NCBI GenBank assembly: GCA_018817365.1
Contig: JAHISY010000047.1
Span: 1 to 17,412, forward strand
Source: Patescibacteria group bacterium
GTDB taxonomy: Bacteria > Patescibacteriota > Gracilibacteria > JAHISY01
Length of the DNA: 17,412 bases
Direction of reading: 5' to 3'
Shown here: piece after piece, positions 6,106-12,925 of the stretch
How positions within the stretch are numbered: position 1 is the stretch's first letter
Layout: each line of letters opens with the position of its first letter
Program-made: the position numbers and the translations under genes
The notes under the pieces: generated by a model
The model's input: only the letters and a program-made list of their open reading frames with translations
Databases searched by the model: none
What the model was told of the DNA's origin: nothing

Positions 6106-6188
6106 TGCATTGAGTATCGCCAAATCTTTTTTCCGCAACAGTCAGAATATCTGAATGGTGTTTCCGTTAAAAAGTTTTTTCCAAAAAC

Positions 6189-6221
6189 AAAAAATCCCGC
6201 TTTAGTTAGGCAGGATTTTTT
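6189..6221. terminator. Bidirectional terminator
   Basis: AAAAAATCC (6189-6197) pairs with GGATTTTTT (6213-6221), with an inner GC pair extending the stem. The A-run and T-run make it work in both directions, between the radical SAM gene (plus) and the membrane-protein gene ending at 6250 (minus). Confidence 0.75.
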
Positions 6222-6249
6222 GCATTTCTAAATTTTCAATCTACCAAAA

Positions 6250-6708
6250 TTATCGAATCTTCCGGATTATGAAACCAGCACGGTTATGATTGAAGATTCC
6301 GTGTTTCTGGTGGAGATACCAAAGCGCGAGGGCGATTAGCGCGAAACCGATTACGTTCAGCGCGCGGGAAAGTTCCGCAGCAATCGCGGCTTCACGCACC
6401 TTAATCTGTGCGCGGGTAAACTCATTCGAAGCTGCATGCAGCGAATCTTCATTAGTATAAAAAGCTTTTTGAGCTGCGTAATCAGTCGTATTCTCCGCGG
6501 TGAAAGCCGGATTCATGTCCGTAGAATTCACGACGTAAAAGGCAGCTAGCATGACGCATGCTCCCGCGAACACGAAAATTGCGGTTCCCGTGAAGCGCGA
6601 AAACTGCTCCAACAGACGGAGGTGCGGTCGCTTCGCGAGATGCCGCTCCGCGTGGCAGACGATGAGATCCGCGGTGCTTCGGACTTTTTTATTTTTATTT
6701 TTGAGCAT
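6250..6708 (-). CDS. Hypothetical membrane protein, two helices, 152 aa
   Basis: I do not recognise this protein. It has a basic N-terminal cytoplasmic segment (residues 1-38, with KNKNKKVRS and KRPHLR), a first membrane helix at about 40-60 (FVFAGACVMLAAFYVV), a polar loop of about 56 residues rich in Asn, Thr, Glu and Ala that should lie outside the membrane, a second helix at about 117-133 (LNVIGFALIALALWYLH), and a basic tail (NRAGFIIRKIR). It is flanked by its own promoter at 6731-6759 and a terminator at 6189-6221, so it is probably a single-gene unit. It is divergent from rpmA. Confidence 0.75.
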   Translation of the reverse strand: MLKNKNKKVRSTADLIVCHAERHLAKRPHLRLLEQFSRFTGTAIFVFAGACVMLAAFYVVNSTDMNPAFTAENTTDYAAQKAFYTNEDSLHAASNEFTRAQIKVREAAIAAELSRALNVIGFALIALALWYLHQKHGIFNHNRAGFIIRKIR

Positions 6709-6730
6709 TTTTAGTTTTTTAAATCCGATA

Positions 6731-6759
6731 ATTTTAGCATTTTAGAGAGTAAAAATCAA
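6731..6759 (-). promoter_or_regulatory. Promoter of the two-helix membrane protein gene
   Basis: On the minus strand, TTGATT (6759-6754), a 17-bp spacer and TAAAAT (6736-6731) preceded by TGC form an extended -10 promoter. Initiation near 6724 gives a leader of about 16 bases. Confidence 0.6.
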
Positions 6760-6779
6760 CTTCTGTTCTCGAATTCAGT

Positions 6780-6808
6780 TTGCAAAATCGAAAACTTTCT
6801 CTTAAAAT
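6780..6808 (+). promoter_or_regulatory. Promoter of rpmA
   Basis: TTGCAA (6780-6785), a 17-bp spacer and TAAAAT (6803-6808) are well placed for initiation near 6815, just before the large leader hairpin. This leader, about 77 bases, is much longer than the others inferred in this window. Confidence 0.6.
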
Positions 6809-6818
6809 CCGCGCACTT

Positions 6819-6870
6819 CAATTATTAATTTACAATGTGCAAAGCACAATTAATTGTAAATTGATAATTG
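6819..6870 (+). promoter_or_regulatory. Large hairpin in the rpmA leader
   Basis: An 18-base arm (6819-6836) pairs with 6853-6870 with one G-T wobble. Inside it, GTGC (6837-6840) and GCAC (6844-6847) close an AAA loop, with AATTA (6848-6852) unpaired. It ends 21 bases before the rpmA ATG and has no T-run, so it is not a plain terminator. A translational operator bound by a ribosomal protein is a reasonable guess. Confidence 0.55.
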
Positions 6871-6891
6871 TGCATTTAATCATTAAACGAA

Positions 6892-7173
6892 ATGGCTCAC
6901 AAAAAAGCGGGTGGCAGTACCCAAAATATTCGCGACAGCCAACCGAAGTATCTCGGTGTGAAAAAGTTCGGCGGCGAGAGAGTGCGCGCGGGGAATGTTA
7001 TTATTCGCCAAAAGGGGATGAAATTCGAGCCGGGCGAGAATGTTTACGCGGGCAAAGATTTTACTCTTCACGCGAGCGTGGATGGAAAAGTAAAATTCGG
7101 CGAACGGAAAATTTTGAAATTCGATGCGCGAAAAAAACGAAAAACGACAGTCGCGGTGGAGGCGGTGCGTTAA
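6892..7173 (+). CDS. rpmA: 50S ribosomal protein L27
   Basis: L27 is a large-subunit ribosomal protein whose flexible N-terminus reaches towards the peptidyl-transferase centre. The 93-aa protein begins MAHKKAGGSTQNIRDS and continues KYLGVKKFGGERVRAGNVIIRQKG, the standard L27 signature. The N-terminus starts directly with AHKK, so there is no cleavable extension of the Firmicutes type. The usual partner rplU (L21) is not next to it, which is uncommon. Its stop overlaps the murC stop on the other strand by four bases. The start follows the leader hairpin, without a Shine-Dalgarno sequence. Confidence 0.97.
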   Translation: MAHKKAGGSTQNIRDSQPKYLGVKKFGGERVRAGNVIIRQKGMKFEPGENVYAGKDFTLHASVDGKVKFGERKILKFDARKKRKTTVAVEAVR

Positions 7174-8456
7174 TTTTCGAGCAGTTTTTCCGTAATTTTC
7201 CAAACATCCCCAGCTCCCGCGATGACAGCGATGTCGTTTTTTTGCAAATTCTCGCGAAGCCAGATGACTGTTTTGTTGAAATTTTCGGTAAAAAAAACTT
7301 CCTTCCCGTTTTTTCGAATCTCCGCCGCGAGGTCTTTTCCCGAAATTTTATTTTTTGAATTCGCCTCGTCTCGCACCTCGTAAATATTTGGAATCACGAC
7401 GACATCTGCGTCAAAAAAACTTTCGCCGAGTTGGCGGAGCATTTTTTGCGCGCGGGAGATTTGGTGTTGCTGGTAAATCATCACGATTCGTGAATCCGGA
7501 AATTCCTCGCGCGCAGTAGCTAGCGTCGCTTGAATTTCGGTGGGGTGGTGCGCGTAATCGTCGTAAATTTTCGCGCCGCGGAACTCGCCGCGAAATTCCA
7601 TCCGCCGTTCCGCACCCGCGAAATTCTCGATTCCCGCTCGCGCTTTTTCGGAATCCAAATTCAGCAGCTCGGCGAGGACGAACGCGAGTCGGGCATTTCG
7701 GCGATTCATCTCACCCGGAATTTTGAGAGAAAAACTTGGAAGCGCGTTTCCCGCGTCGAAAAAATGCGGTGCGGCAGCAATTGTTTTTTCGAGATTCGGT
7801 TCGCGGGAATCGGCGACGAGGACTCCATTCGTCGGTAGTTTCTCCGCAAATTCGACGAACGCCGATTCATAGTCTTCCAAATTTTTGTAAAAATCGAGGT
7901 GCTCGGCTTCGATATTTGTGATCGCGAGAATTTGCGGTTGCAAATTCAAAAACGCGCGGCGGTACTCGCACGCTTCGAGAACGAACCATTCCGAATTTCC
8001 GACACGCGCATTTTTATCTCCGAGCTCCTGCAGGTTCGCGCCGACGAGGCAAGAAATGTCCTCGCCGGCATTCAAACATGCCGAAATTATCAGCCCCGTC
8101 GTCGTCGTTTTGCCGTGTGTGCCGGCAATCGCGATGAGTTTTTTATTTTTCGTAATCTCGCCGAGAGCTTCGGGGTACGACAAAATTCGAAGTCCGCGCT
8201 CGCTCGCTGCCGAAATTTCCGGGTTCTCGGAATCGGCGGCGAGCGTGTGAATGACGACCTCGGAATTCTTTGGCAGATTTTTTACACTCTGCGGGATGGA
8301 GATTTCGAATCCCTCCGCGCGAAGTTTCGCGACGATCGGTGAATCTTCACAGTCGCTGCCGCTCACTTCTTTTCCGTTCTCGCGGAGGATGCGAGCGAGA
8401 CCGCTCATTCCGATTCCGCCGATTCCGACGAGATGGAAGTTGTTTTCAGAAAACAT
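7170..8456 (-). CDS. murC: UDP-N-acetylmuramate--L-alanine ligase
   Basis: MurC is the cytoplasmic ATP-dependent ligase that adds the first amino acid, L-alanine, to UDP-N-acetylmuramate in peptidoglycan synthesis. The N-terminal Rossmann domain has GIGGIGMSG (11-19), the central domain the P-loop AGTHGKTTT (111-119), then EACEY (161-165) and NIEAEHLDFY (181-190), and the C-terminal domain YDDYAHHPTEI (298-308), all Mur-ligase hallmarks. At 428 aa it is shorter than the usual 450-490. It stands alone rather than in a mur/fts cluster. The ATG at 8456 has no Shine-Dalgarno sequence. No clear promoter was found, and the upstream DNA is a long gene-free stretch. Confidence 0.97.
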   Translation of the reverse strand: MFSENNFHLVGIGGIGMSGLARILRENGKEVSGSDCEDSPIVAKLRAEGFEISIPQSVKNLPKNSEVVIHTLAADSENPEISAASERGLRILSYPEALGEITKNKKLIAIAGTHGKTTTTGLIISACLNAGEDISCLVGANLQELGDKNARVGNSEWFVLEACEYRRAFLNLQPQILAITNIEAEHLDFYKNLEDYESAFVEFAEKLPTNGVLVADSREPNLEKTIAAAPHFFDAGNALPSFSLKIPGEMNRRNARLAFVLAELLNLDSEKARAGIENFAGAERRMEFRGEFRGAKIYDDYAHHPTEIQATLATAREEFPDSRIVMIYQQHQISRAQKMLRQLGESFFDADVVVIPNIYEVRDEANSKNKISGKDLAAEIRKNGKEVFFTENFNKTVIWLRENLQKNDIAVIAGAGDVWKITEKLLEN

Positions 8457-9033
8457 CGATTTAAAAAGTTGAGAGAAGTTTAACTTTCAATTCTTTTTCA
8501 ATCCATGTTTTAGGAGAAAAACAGTTTGAGAAAATTGGGGTTCACTAGATAACCGGTTGGACTAATTCTCAGTCAAGAATAAAACATTCTTGTAGTTGTT
8601 TCTGAATTTGGTTGTCTGAACCACTGAAAACACTGATGACATTGAATTTCACGTGAACACTGATAATACAGTTTCAGTGAAAATTAGTGTTCAGTATATT
8701 CGTGTGTGATTCAGTGGTTCAGACGATTAATGCTGATTCAATAATTAACTATGATTCTCCGCCTGCCATTTATTAGCACTCACTTCAATCATCACCATCT
8801 TTGTCCTTCGGCACAAATAAATCAGGGTAATCATAATAATCCGATGAATCACAGTTCAAGACAAGCGAATCATTGTCCGAGACAGTTTGAGATTTGGATA
8901 TTGATATTTACCTGCCTGCCGACAGGTTTGAAAATTTGAAACTTGAGTCTTGAAAATTAGAACTACTATATTTTTTCCAACTGATTATCTAGTGAGCCAA
9001 AATTGTGGGTGTGTAAAATTACTCTCAAAAAAG
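8457..9033. other. Gene-free stretch between murC and corA
   Basis: No frame here looks coding: the longest (8751-8939) has an implausible His/Pro-rich composition. The region holds a small hairpin (CAAGAAT-N5-ATTCTTG, 8574-8592), the 111-bp palindromic element (8614-8724), a short inverted repeat (ACCTG/CAGGT, 8910-8927), and many scattered CACTGA/TCAGTG and TTGAAA-like words. Confidence 0.6.
8614..8724. repeat. 111-bp palindromic element with 15-bp terminal inverted repeats
   Basis: GTCTGAACCACTGAA at 8614-8628 is the exact reverse complement of 8710-8724. Inside, GAACACTGAT (8655-8664) pairs with ATTAGTGTTC (8683-8692) with one G-T wobble, around a loop that itself contains TTTC-AGT-GAAA. 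The words CACTGA/TCAGTG recur throughout. It contains no gene. A MITE-like element or a structured RNA are both possible. Confidence 0.7.
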
Positions 9034-9061
9034 TTGACGAGTTTTGTTAAAAAAGTAAAAT
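9034..9061 (+). promoter_or_regulatory. Strong promoter-like site in front of a terminator
   Basis: TTGACG (9034-9039), a 16-bp spacer and TAAAAT (9056-9061) closely match the promoter at 12140-12167. Transcription starting near 9068 would meet the terminator at 9087-9124, giving an RNA of about 60 bases. Confidence 0.45.
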
Positions 9062-9086
9062 CTATCCGTAACAAATTTTAGATTGC

Positions 9087-9124
9087 AAAAAAGTTATTCC
9101 GCGAAACAAGCGGGGAGCTTTTTT
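9087..9124. terminator. Bidirectional terminator downstream of corA
   Basis: AAAAAAG (9087-9093) pairs with CTTTTTT (9118-9124), and CCGC/GCGG form the GC-rich upper stem around a GAAACAA loop. It has an A-run and a T-run on opposite sides, so it can end corA (minus) and any plus-strand RNA. Confidence 0.75.
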
Positions 9125-9152
9125 GTTTTACTGATTGCTGCGAAGCTCACGC

Positions 9153-10073
9153 TCACCACCACTTCTTCCAGCGAAAATAAATAAACATCACTCCTGCGAC
9201 TACCAGCATCATTCCCGCAATTCCGAGAAAAGCGTCGACATTTTTCTGAAAAGGCAGCCCTACATTCATTCCAAAAATTCCCGAAATCAAAGTGAGCGGC
9301 AACATGATCACGCTAAAAATTGTGAGCACTTTGATTGTTTCGCCGCTGCGGTGTGAGATCAAACTTTCATTCGCATCCTGCAAAGTTTCCGCCATCTCCT
9401 TCAACGAATCAAGCGAGCTCCACTGTTTCTCGATTTTGTCCACCACATCGTCGAAATAAACTTCGAGAGCTTCGGGCAGAAATTTTTTATTCTTGTGTTC
9501 GAGCGCGGAAATCACCGGTCGCTCCGGCTGCAAGATTCGGCGGAAAGTGATGATGTTTTTTTTCAGCAGCATGATGTCTTTCAGCAAATCCCGCACTCCT
9601 TCTTCATCAAAAACATCGCCTTCAAGCCTTCTTGCACTTTTCCACATTTTGTCCAAAATCGGAAAACAATAATCAAAAAGTTTGCTCGTCAGCTGATAGA
9701 GGAAATAACCACTGCCTCTTTCGAGATATTTTTTGCAGCCCGATTCTCCCCCGCACTCTTCCCGAATTTTTTCCAGCGGAAGCAGCACGCCTTTGTGGAG
9801 GGTAATCACGAAATTTTGCCCGATAAAAATGTCCACCTCTTCAGTCGTGACTCGCCCTGTGTTTTGATTCCAAATCGGGAAATGCAGCACAATAAAAAGA
9901 TAGTCAGAATATTCGTCGATTTTCGGTCGTTGAATTTCCGTCAAACAATCTTCCAAATCGAGCGGATGGAATTTAAAATTTTCTGCGAGAAAATTCACAG
10001 TTTTTTTATCTGGATTCGCGAAATCGAACCACTTCAGATTTTTGTACGAGATAGCTTTTTCTCGAGCAACCAT
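9153..10073 (-). CDS. corA: CorA-family magnesium/divalent metal transporter
   Basis: CorA forms a pentameric inner-membrane channel for Mg2+ (also Co2+/Ni2+). The 306-aa protein has the large cytoplasmic N-terminal domain (residues 1-245), containing the long helices of the funnel, then two C-terminal membrane helices (about 248-268 and 282-300). The selectivity motif GMN is at 268-270 in ISGIFGMNVGLPF, right after the first helix. The C-terminus is basic and aromatic (RWKKWW), as in the family. The common YGMN is FGMN here. It is divergent from the membrane protein at 10180 and ends at the terminator at 9087-9124. Its leader is too short to hold a magnesium riboswitch. Confidence 0.95.
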   Translation of the reverse strand: MVAREKAISYKNLKWFDFANPDKKTVNFLAENFKFHPLDLEDCLTEIQRPKIDEYSDYLFIVLHFPIWNQNTGRVTTEEVDIFIGQNFVITLHKGVLLPLEKIREECGGESGCKKYLERGSGYFLYQLTSKLFDYCFPILDKMWKSARRLEGDVFDEEGVRDLLKDIMLLKKNIITFRRILQPERPVISALEHKNKKFLPEALEVYFDDVVDKIEKQWSSLDSLKEMAETLQDANESLISHRSGETIKVLTIFSVIMLPLTLISGIFGMNVGLPFQKNVDAFLGIAGMMLVVAGVMFIYFRWKKWW

Positions 10074-10142
10074 TATGAGGACATTTAATCTTGAAAATTG
10101 TGCAAAAAATTAGCTCAAAAAGCAAATGGAAAATTTACTAAG

Positions 10143-10171
10143 TTGAAGGATGAGGTGGGGTTTGCTAATCT
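10143..10171 (+). promoter_or_regulatory. Promoter deciding the start of the four-helix membrane protein
   Basis: TTGAAG (10143-10148), a 17-bp spacer and TAATCT (10166-10171), with TTTGC in front (extended -10). It overlaps the upstream in-frame ATG at 10150, and initiation near 10178 would leave only about 2 bases before the ATG at 10180, which favours that start. Confidence 0.45.
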
Positions 10172-10179
10172 TTTCTTTG

Positions 10180-10761
10180 ATGAAAAAAGTTGCCCACGCA
10201 ATCAAAGGTCTGTCTCGATCGAGACAACTTGCCCTCGCGGGGAGTTTGCTCGCGATGTTTGCAGTATTGATGCCGTGGCACACGATTGGCACCGCGGTGC
10301 TCGGGACGGAGCATTCTTTCAACGGATTCGGAGATCAAAATTTGATTATCGGGATCATCACTTTTGCTTTTATGTTTGCTTCTCTCACGGTGGTGGGGCT
10401 GCCGCTGCTCGGAATTCGGCTGCCTCGAAGCGGGTGGAAGGAAAGCGGGATGTTGATTTTTTTCGGCGGGGAGTCGGCGTTGCTTCTTTTTGTTTTGACA
10501 ATCATGCACGCCACTTCGATTACGCGCTCCGCGAGTTATGACTTGCGACTTGGCATTCATCTCGCGCTGATCGGGGCTGCTCTCGTTTTCATCGGCGGTT
10601 ACCTTCTCAAAAATGAAGAGCACTTTTATTCCTCTGCCCATGCGGAGCCACTCGCGCACCTTCCTCGCTCGCGCGTCTCTCATTCTTCGCACCACCTTGA
10701 TCTTCGCGAAGATTCGCAGGAAAAAGAAAAAGAAGATGCTCGGATGCGGCTTGATATTTAA
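10180..10761 (+). CDS. Hypothetical four-helix membrane protein, 193 aa
   Basis: I do not recognise this protein. From the ATG at 10180 it starts MKKVAHAIKGLSRSRQ, followed by four hydrophobic helices at about 17-33, 54-78, 90-108 and 124-143. A His/Ser-rich and then charged C-terminal tail (about 146-193, HAEPLAHLPRSRVSHSSHHLD and EDSQEKEKEDARM) should be cytoplasmic. The histidines could bind metal, but nothing supports this further. The upstream ATG at 10150 would add ten residues but lies within the promoter. The gene leads a plus-strand series with the zinc-ribbon and pseudouridine-synthase genes. Confidence 0.75.
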   Translation: MKKVAHAIKGLSRSRQLALAGSLLAMFAVLMPWHTIGTAVLGTEHSFNGFGDQNLIIGIITFAFMFASLTVVGLPLLGIRLPRSGWKESGMLIFFGGESALLLFVLTIMHATSITRSASYDLRLGIHLALIGAALVFIGGYLLKNEEHFYSSAHAEPLAHLPRSRVSHSSHHLDLREDSQEKEKEDARMRLDI

Positions 10762-10809
10762 ACAGTTGACAGCTAACAGCTTGTAGTTAGCAGTTTCTTA
10801 AACTTAAAA

Positions 10810-11025
10810 ATGGCTTCAGATTTACGAACGATCACGCCGATTCCAAAAAACGAGGAGGAGATTCCTCTCGCGAAGCTAGTTTTTTATTGCAAAAAATGCG
10901 AAGAGTTGGTTGCCGCGAAACAGACAAAAAAGAAATTCACCTTTCGCTGCCCGAAATGCGGGAAGGAGGAAATCGCTTTTGGGACGGAAGAATCGGTGTT
11001 AAATCATTACAGAATTAAAGTTTAG
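10810..11025 (+). CDS. Small zinc-ribbon protein, 71 aa
   Basis: Two CXXC pairs, Cys27-Cys30 (FYCKKCEEL) and Cys47-Cys50 (FRCPKCGKE), set 16 residues apart form a classic zinc ribbon that binds one Zn2+. The rest is short: an N-terminal tail (SDLRTITPIPKNEEEIPLAKL) and a C-terminal helix (TEESVLNHYRIKV). Such ribbons often contact nucleic acids or proteins; the partner is unknown. The ATG follows an A-rich leader. The gene ends directly before the pseudouridine-synthase frame, suggesting translational coupling. Confidence 0.8.
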   Translation: MASDLRTITPIPKNEEEIPLAKLVFYCKKCEELVAAKQTKKKFTFRCPKCGKEEIAFGTEESVLNHYRIKV

Positions 11026-11026
11026 A

Positions 11027-11947
11027 ATTTCTTATTTTCACTTCAATCTTCCCGAAGATTTCGAAAAAACTCGGCTCGATAAATTTCTCGCGCGCGAGTT
11101 GCCGCAATATTCGCGGAGTTTTCTTGCTAAATGCCAGTTGTTTGTGAATTCAAAACCGGCGAAGGCTGCCACGAAAGTTTCGGCGGGAGATTTGATTGAA
11201 CTAAAAATTCCGCCGCTAAAGCAGCTCAAAATTTTGCCGGAAAAAATTCCGCTTAAAATCATTCACGAAGATTCCGAGATTCTCGTGATTGAAAAACCGA
11301 GTGGAATGGTCTCTCACCCTACCGATCACGGCGGGAATGTTTCGGGTACGCTCGTGAACGCCCTTCTTTTTCACCACAAAAATCTGCCGGGAGAGAAAAA
11401 TCGCGCAGGTTTAGTTCACCGTCTCGACAAAGAAACTTCAGGAGTGATGGTCGTCGCCAAAACAGAGGAGGCGAAGAAGTCGCTTTCGGAGCAATTCGCG
11501 GAGCGGAAAGTCGGGAAAAAATATCTCGCGCTCGTTGTTGGTAAATTAAAAAACAAAAAAGGACGTATCGAAGCTCCGATTGGGAGGGATGCCAAAAATC
11601 ACACGCGGAGGAAGATTTCCCTATCGCCGAATTCTCGTGAAGCAATCACCGAATTTGAAGTTCGCGAGGAATTTCAAAATGCGAGTTTGCTCGAGGTGAA
11701 AATTTTGACAGGGAGAACACATCAAATTCGTGTGCACTTCAGTTCCATCCGGCATCCGGTGGCGGGGGATTCGGTTTACGGATTCCGCGCTGCGAATGAA
11801 GAAATCAAAACTCCGCGGATGTTTCTGCACGCGTGGAAATTGAAAATCACGCATCCAAAGACGGGGGAGAAGATGGAGTTTATCTCGCCGCTGCCCGATG
11901 AGCTAGAAAAAGTTTTGGAAAAGATGAGAAGCCGAAATCTCAAATAA
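11027..11947 (+). CDS. RluA/RluD-family pseudouridine synthase, probably with a non-standard start
   Basis: These enzymes isomerise specific uridines in rRNA or tRNA to pseudouridine. The catalytic aspartate is in AGLVHRLDKETSG, the family motif, followed by LTGRTHQIRVH near the end of the catalytic domain. The first ordinary start (TTG at 11099) would cut off half of the N-terminal S4 RNA-binding domain: the frame is open further upstream and encodes FNLPEDFEKTRLDKFLARE, the standard S4 beginning. No ATG, GTG or TTG exists in that extension. The best placed candidate is ATT at 11027, one base after the zinc-ribbon stop, giving 306 aa (282 from TTG). The start is therefore uncertain, but the extension is clearly coding in character. 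Substrate specificity (RluC, RluD or other) cannot be told. Confidence 0.9.
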   Translation: MSYFHFNLPEDFEKTRLDKFLARELPQYSRSFLAKCQLFVNSKPAKAATKVSAGDLIELKIPPLKQLKILPEKIPLKIIHEDSEILVIEKPSGMVSHPTDHGGNVSGTLVNALLFHHKNLPGEKNRAGLVHRLDKETSGVMVVAKTEEAKKSLSEQFAERKVGKKYLALVVGKLKNKKGRIEAPIGRDAKNHTRRKISLSPNSREAITEFEVREEFQNASLLEVKILTGRTHQIRVHFSSIRHPVAGDSVYGFRAANEEIKTPRMFLHAWKLKITHPKTGEKMEFISPLPDELEKVLEKMRSRNLK

Positions 11948-12000
11948 GCGCCAAATCCGAAATTCGAAGCTTTGGTATTTTAAATTTGAAATTTTTCAAT

Positions 12001-12088
<88 letters not shown>

Positions 12089-12098
12089 AGTGAGAAGT

Positions 12099-12107
12099 AT
12101 TTTAGCA
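12099..12107 (-). promoter_or_regulatory. Extended -10 of tRNA-Leu(CAG)
   Basis: TGC followed by TAAAAT (12104-12099) on the minus strand; initiation near 12092 would start a few bases before the mature tRNA 5' end at 12087. The -35 is poor, as expected for an extended -10 promoter. Confidence 0.45.
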
Positions 12108-12139
12108 AATTTGGATTTAGAATTAACCGTGAAAAAAAT

Positions 12140-12173
12140 TTGACAAATATTTTTTGATGGGTAAAATGTTACC
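12140..12173 (+). promoter_or_regulatory. Strong promoter with overlapping palindrome
   Basis: A consensus -35 TTGACA (12140-12145), a 16-bp spacer and TAAAAT (12162-12167). A palindrome GGTAA-AATG-TTACC (12160-12173) covers the -10 and could be an operator for a repressor. Transcription from about 12174 would give a 26-base leader for the 74-aa gene. Confidence 0.6.
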
Positions 12174-12199
12174 TTCTTAATTTTTTAATCCCAAAAATT

Positions 12200-12424
12200 A
12201 TGACTGAAAAAACTAAAGGTATTACTTCGCCACAAGAGAGTTTAGATGACCTAAAATACCAATTAAAACGAGTAGAGCAGGAACACGCTCAGCTACTTCA
12301 GGCATTACAAAATAATCCAAAAGACTCGCAACTACGAGTAGATGCAGACAGGGTTTATGATAGATGGCGTCAAATACAGCGCAAAATGATTATGATTCAA
12401 TCAGAGGATGTGTCAGATGAATAA
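12200..12424 (+). CDS. Hypothetical coiled-coil protein, 74 aa
   Basis: I do not recognise this protein. It is soluble and strongly helical: SLDDLKYQLKRVEQEHAQLLQAL and then DSQLRVDADRVYDRWRQIQRKMIMIQ look like two coiled-coil helices joined by a short NNPKD turn, suggesting a helical hairpin or oligomer. There is no signal peptide or membrane segment. It has its own strong promoter with an operator-like palindrome, so it may be regulated. Codon use is more AT-rich than in uvrD. It converges with the 114-aa gene. Confidence 0.75.
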   Translation: MTEKTKGITSPQESLDDLKYQLKRVEQEHAQLLQALQNNPKDSQLRVDADRVYDRWRQIQRKMIMIQSEDVSDE

Positions 12425-12458
12425 GAAGCCAAAAATCAAAAAGGTGAGCTGACGGTGT

Positions 12459-12496
12459 AAATTTTCACTTGATCTTCCGTAGCGGCGCGACCGAAA
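12459..12496 (-). repeat. Partial duplicate of the uvrD 3' end
   Basis: This 38-bp stretch matches 12926-12963, the true uvrD end, at 33 of 38 positions. In the uvrD frame it reads SVAPLRKIK-stop, against SIAPLRKIG-stop in uvrD; the preceding codons (MARKIEEVTNRFTF, from an ATG at 12536) no longer match well. Two of the differences are C/T changes. The two copies are 467 bp apart in direct orientation and bracket the 114-aa gene. Confidence 0.7.
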
Positions 12497-12519
12497 ACGT
12501 GAAACGATTTGTGACTTCC

Positions 12520-12864
12520 TCAATCTTTCGAGCCATCACCATATTTTTCAGCCAAGGACTTTCGCGTGTCGCGCAGCAGACTTTCAATCCCTTCGCGTAT
12601 TTCCAGTCTTGTTTCTTTCAGCTCAATTAACTTCTCTTCAAAACATCTCAAATTTTCTTTCACATTAACTCCTTTTTTGTGCGAATTATTTAATACGCCA
12701 AGCCTGCCCCGAAGCAGTTGAATCGGATCGTCCGGAATTTCAACGGAAAAGTTTTGAATTTCATTCGGCGTATCTGAATCGTTCGCTGAAAAAAATCTGT
12801 TCCAAAGCCGTCGAAAGGGATTAGCGCTTTTTTTAGTGAGAGAATCTCGAATGTTTTCGTTCAT
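12520..12864 (-). CDS. Hypothetical helical protein between uvrD-end repeats, 114 aa
   Basis: I do not recognise this protein. The N-terminus contains a basic aromatic patch (NPFRRLWNRFFS, residues 16-27), then an acidic linker and a long charged helix (about 65-108: ENLRCFEEKLIELKETRLEIREGIESLL), probably a coiled coil. It has no membrane helix or signal peptide. It follows uvrD on the same strand, 67 bases after the uvrD stop, and ends 23 bases before the duplicated uvrD-end repeat. Its position between two copies of the uvrD 3' end suggests that it arrived with a small inserted segment (inference). Confidence 0.7.
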   Translation of the reverse strand: MNENIRDSLTKKSANPFRRLWNRFFSANDSDTPNEIQNFSVEIPDDPIQLLRGRLGVLNNSHKKGVNVKENLRCFEEKLIELKETRLEIREGIESLLRDTRKSLAEKYGDGSKD

Positions 12865-12925
12865 AATTTTTCAATTAAAGCTTAATTTTATTCGGATGAA
12901 TTTGATTCATAAAATTCGGCAAATA

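Noticed and set aside
8751..8939. A 62-codon frame in the gene-free stretch
   Set aside because: Its His/Asn/Pro-rich composition and codon use resemble no neighbour, it has no promoter, and it runs through short repeats.
10074..10142. A magnesium riboswitch in front of corA
   Set aside because: The intergenic space to the divergent gene is too short and shows no conserved structured leader.
10810..11947. Zinc-ribbon protein and pseudouridine synthase as one frameshifted gene
   Set aside because: Each part is complete in its own right (ribbon with a natural end; S4 plus catalytic domain), and I know of no such family fusion. Two coupled genes are simpler.
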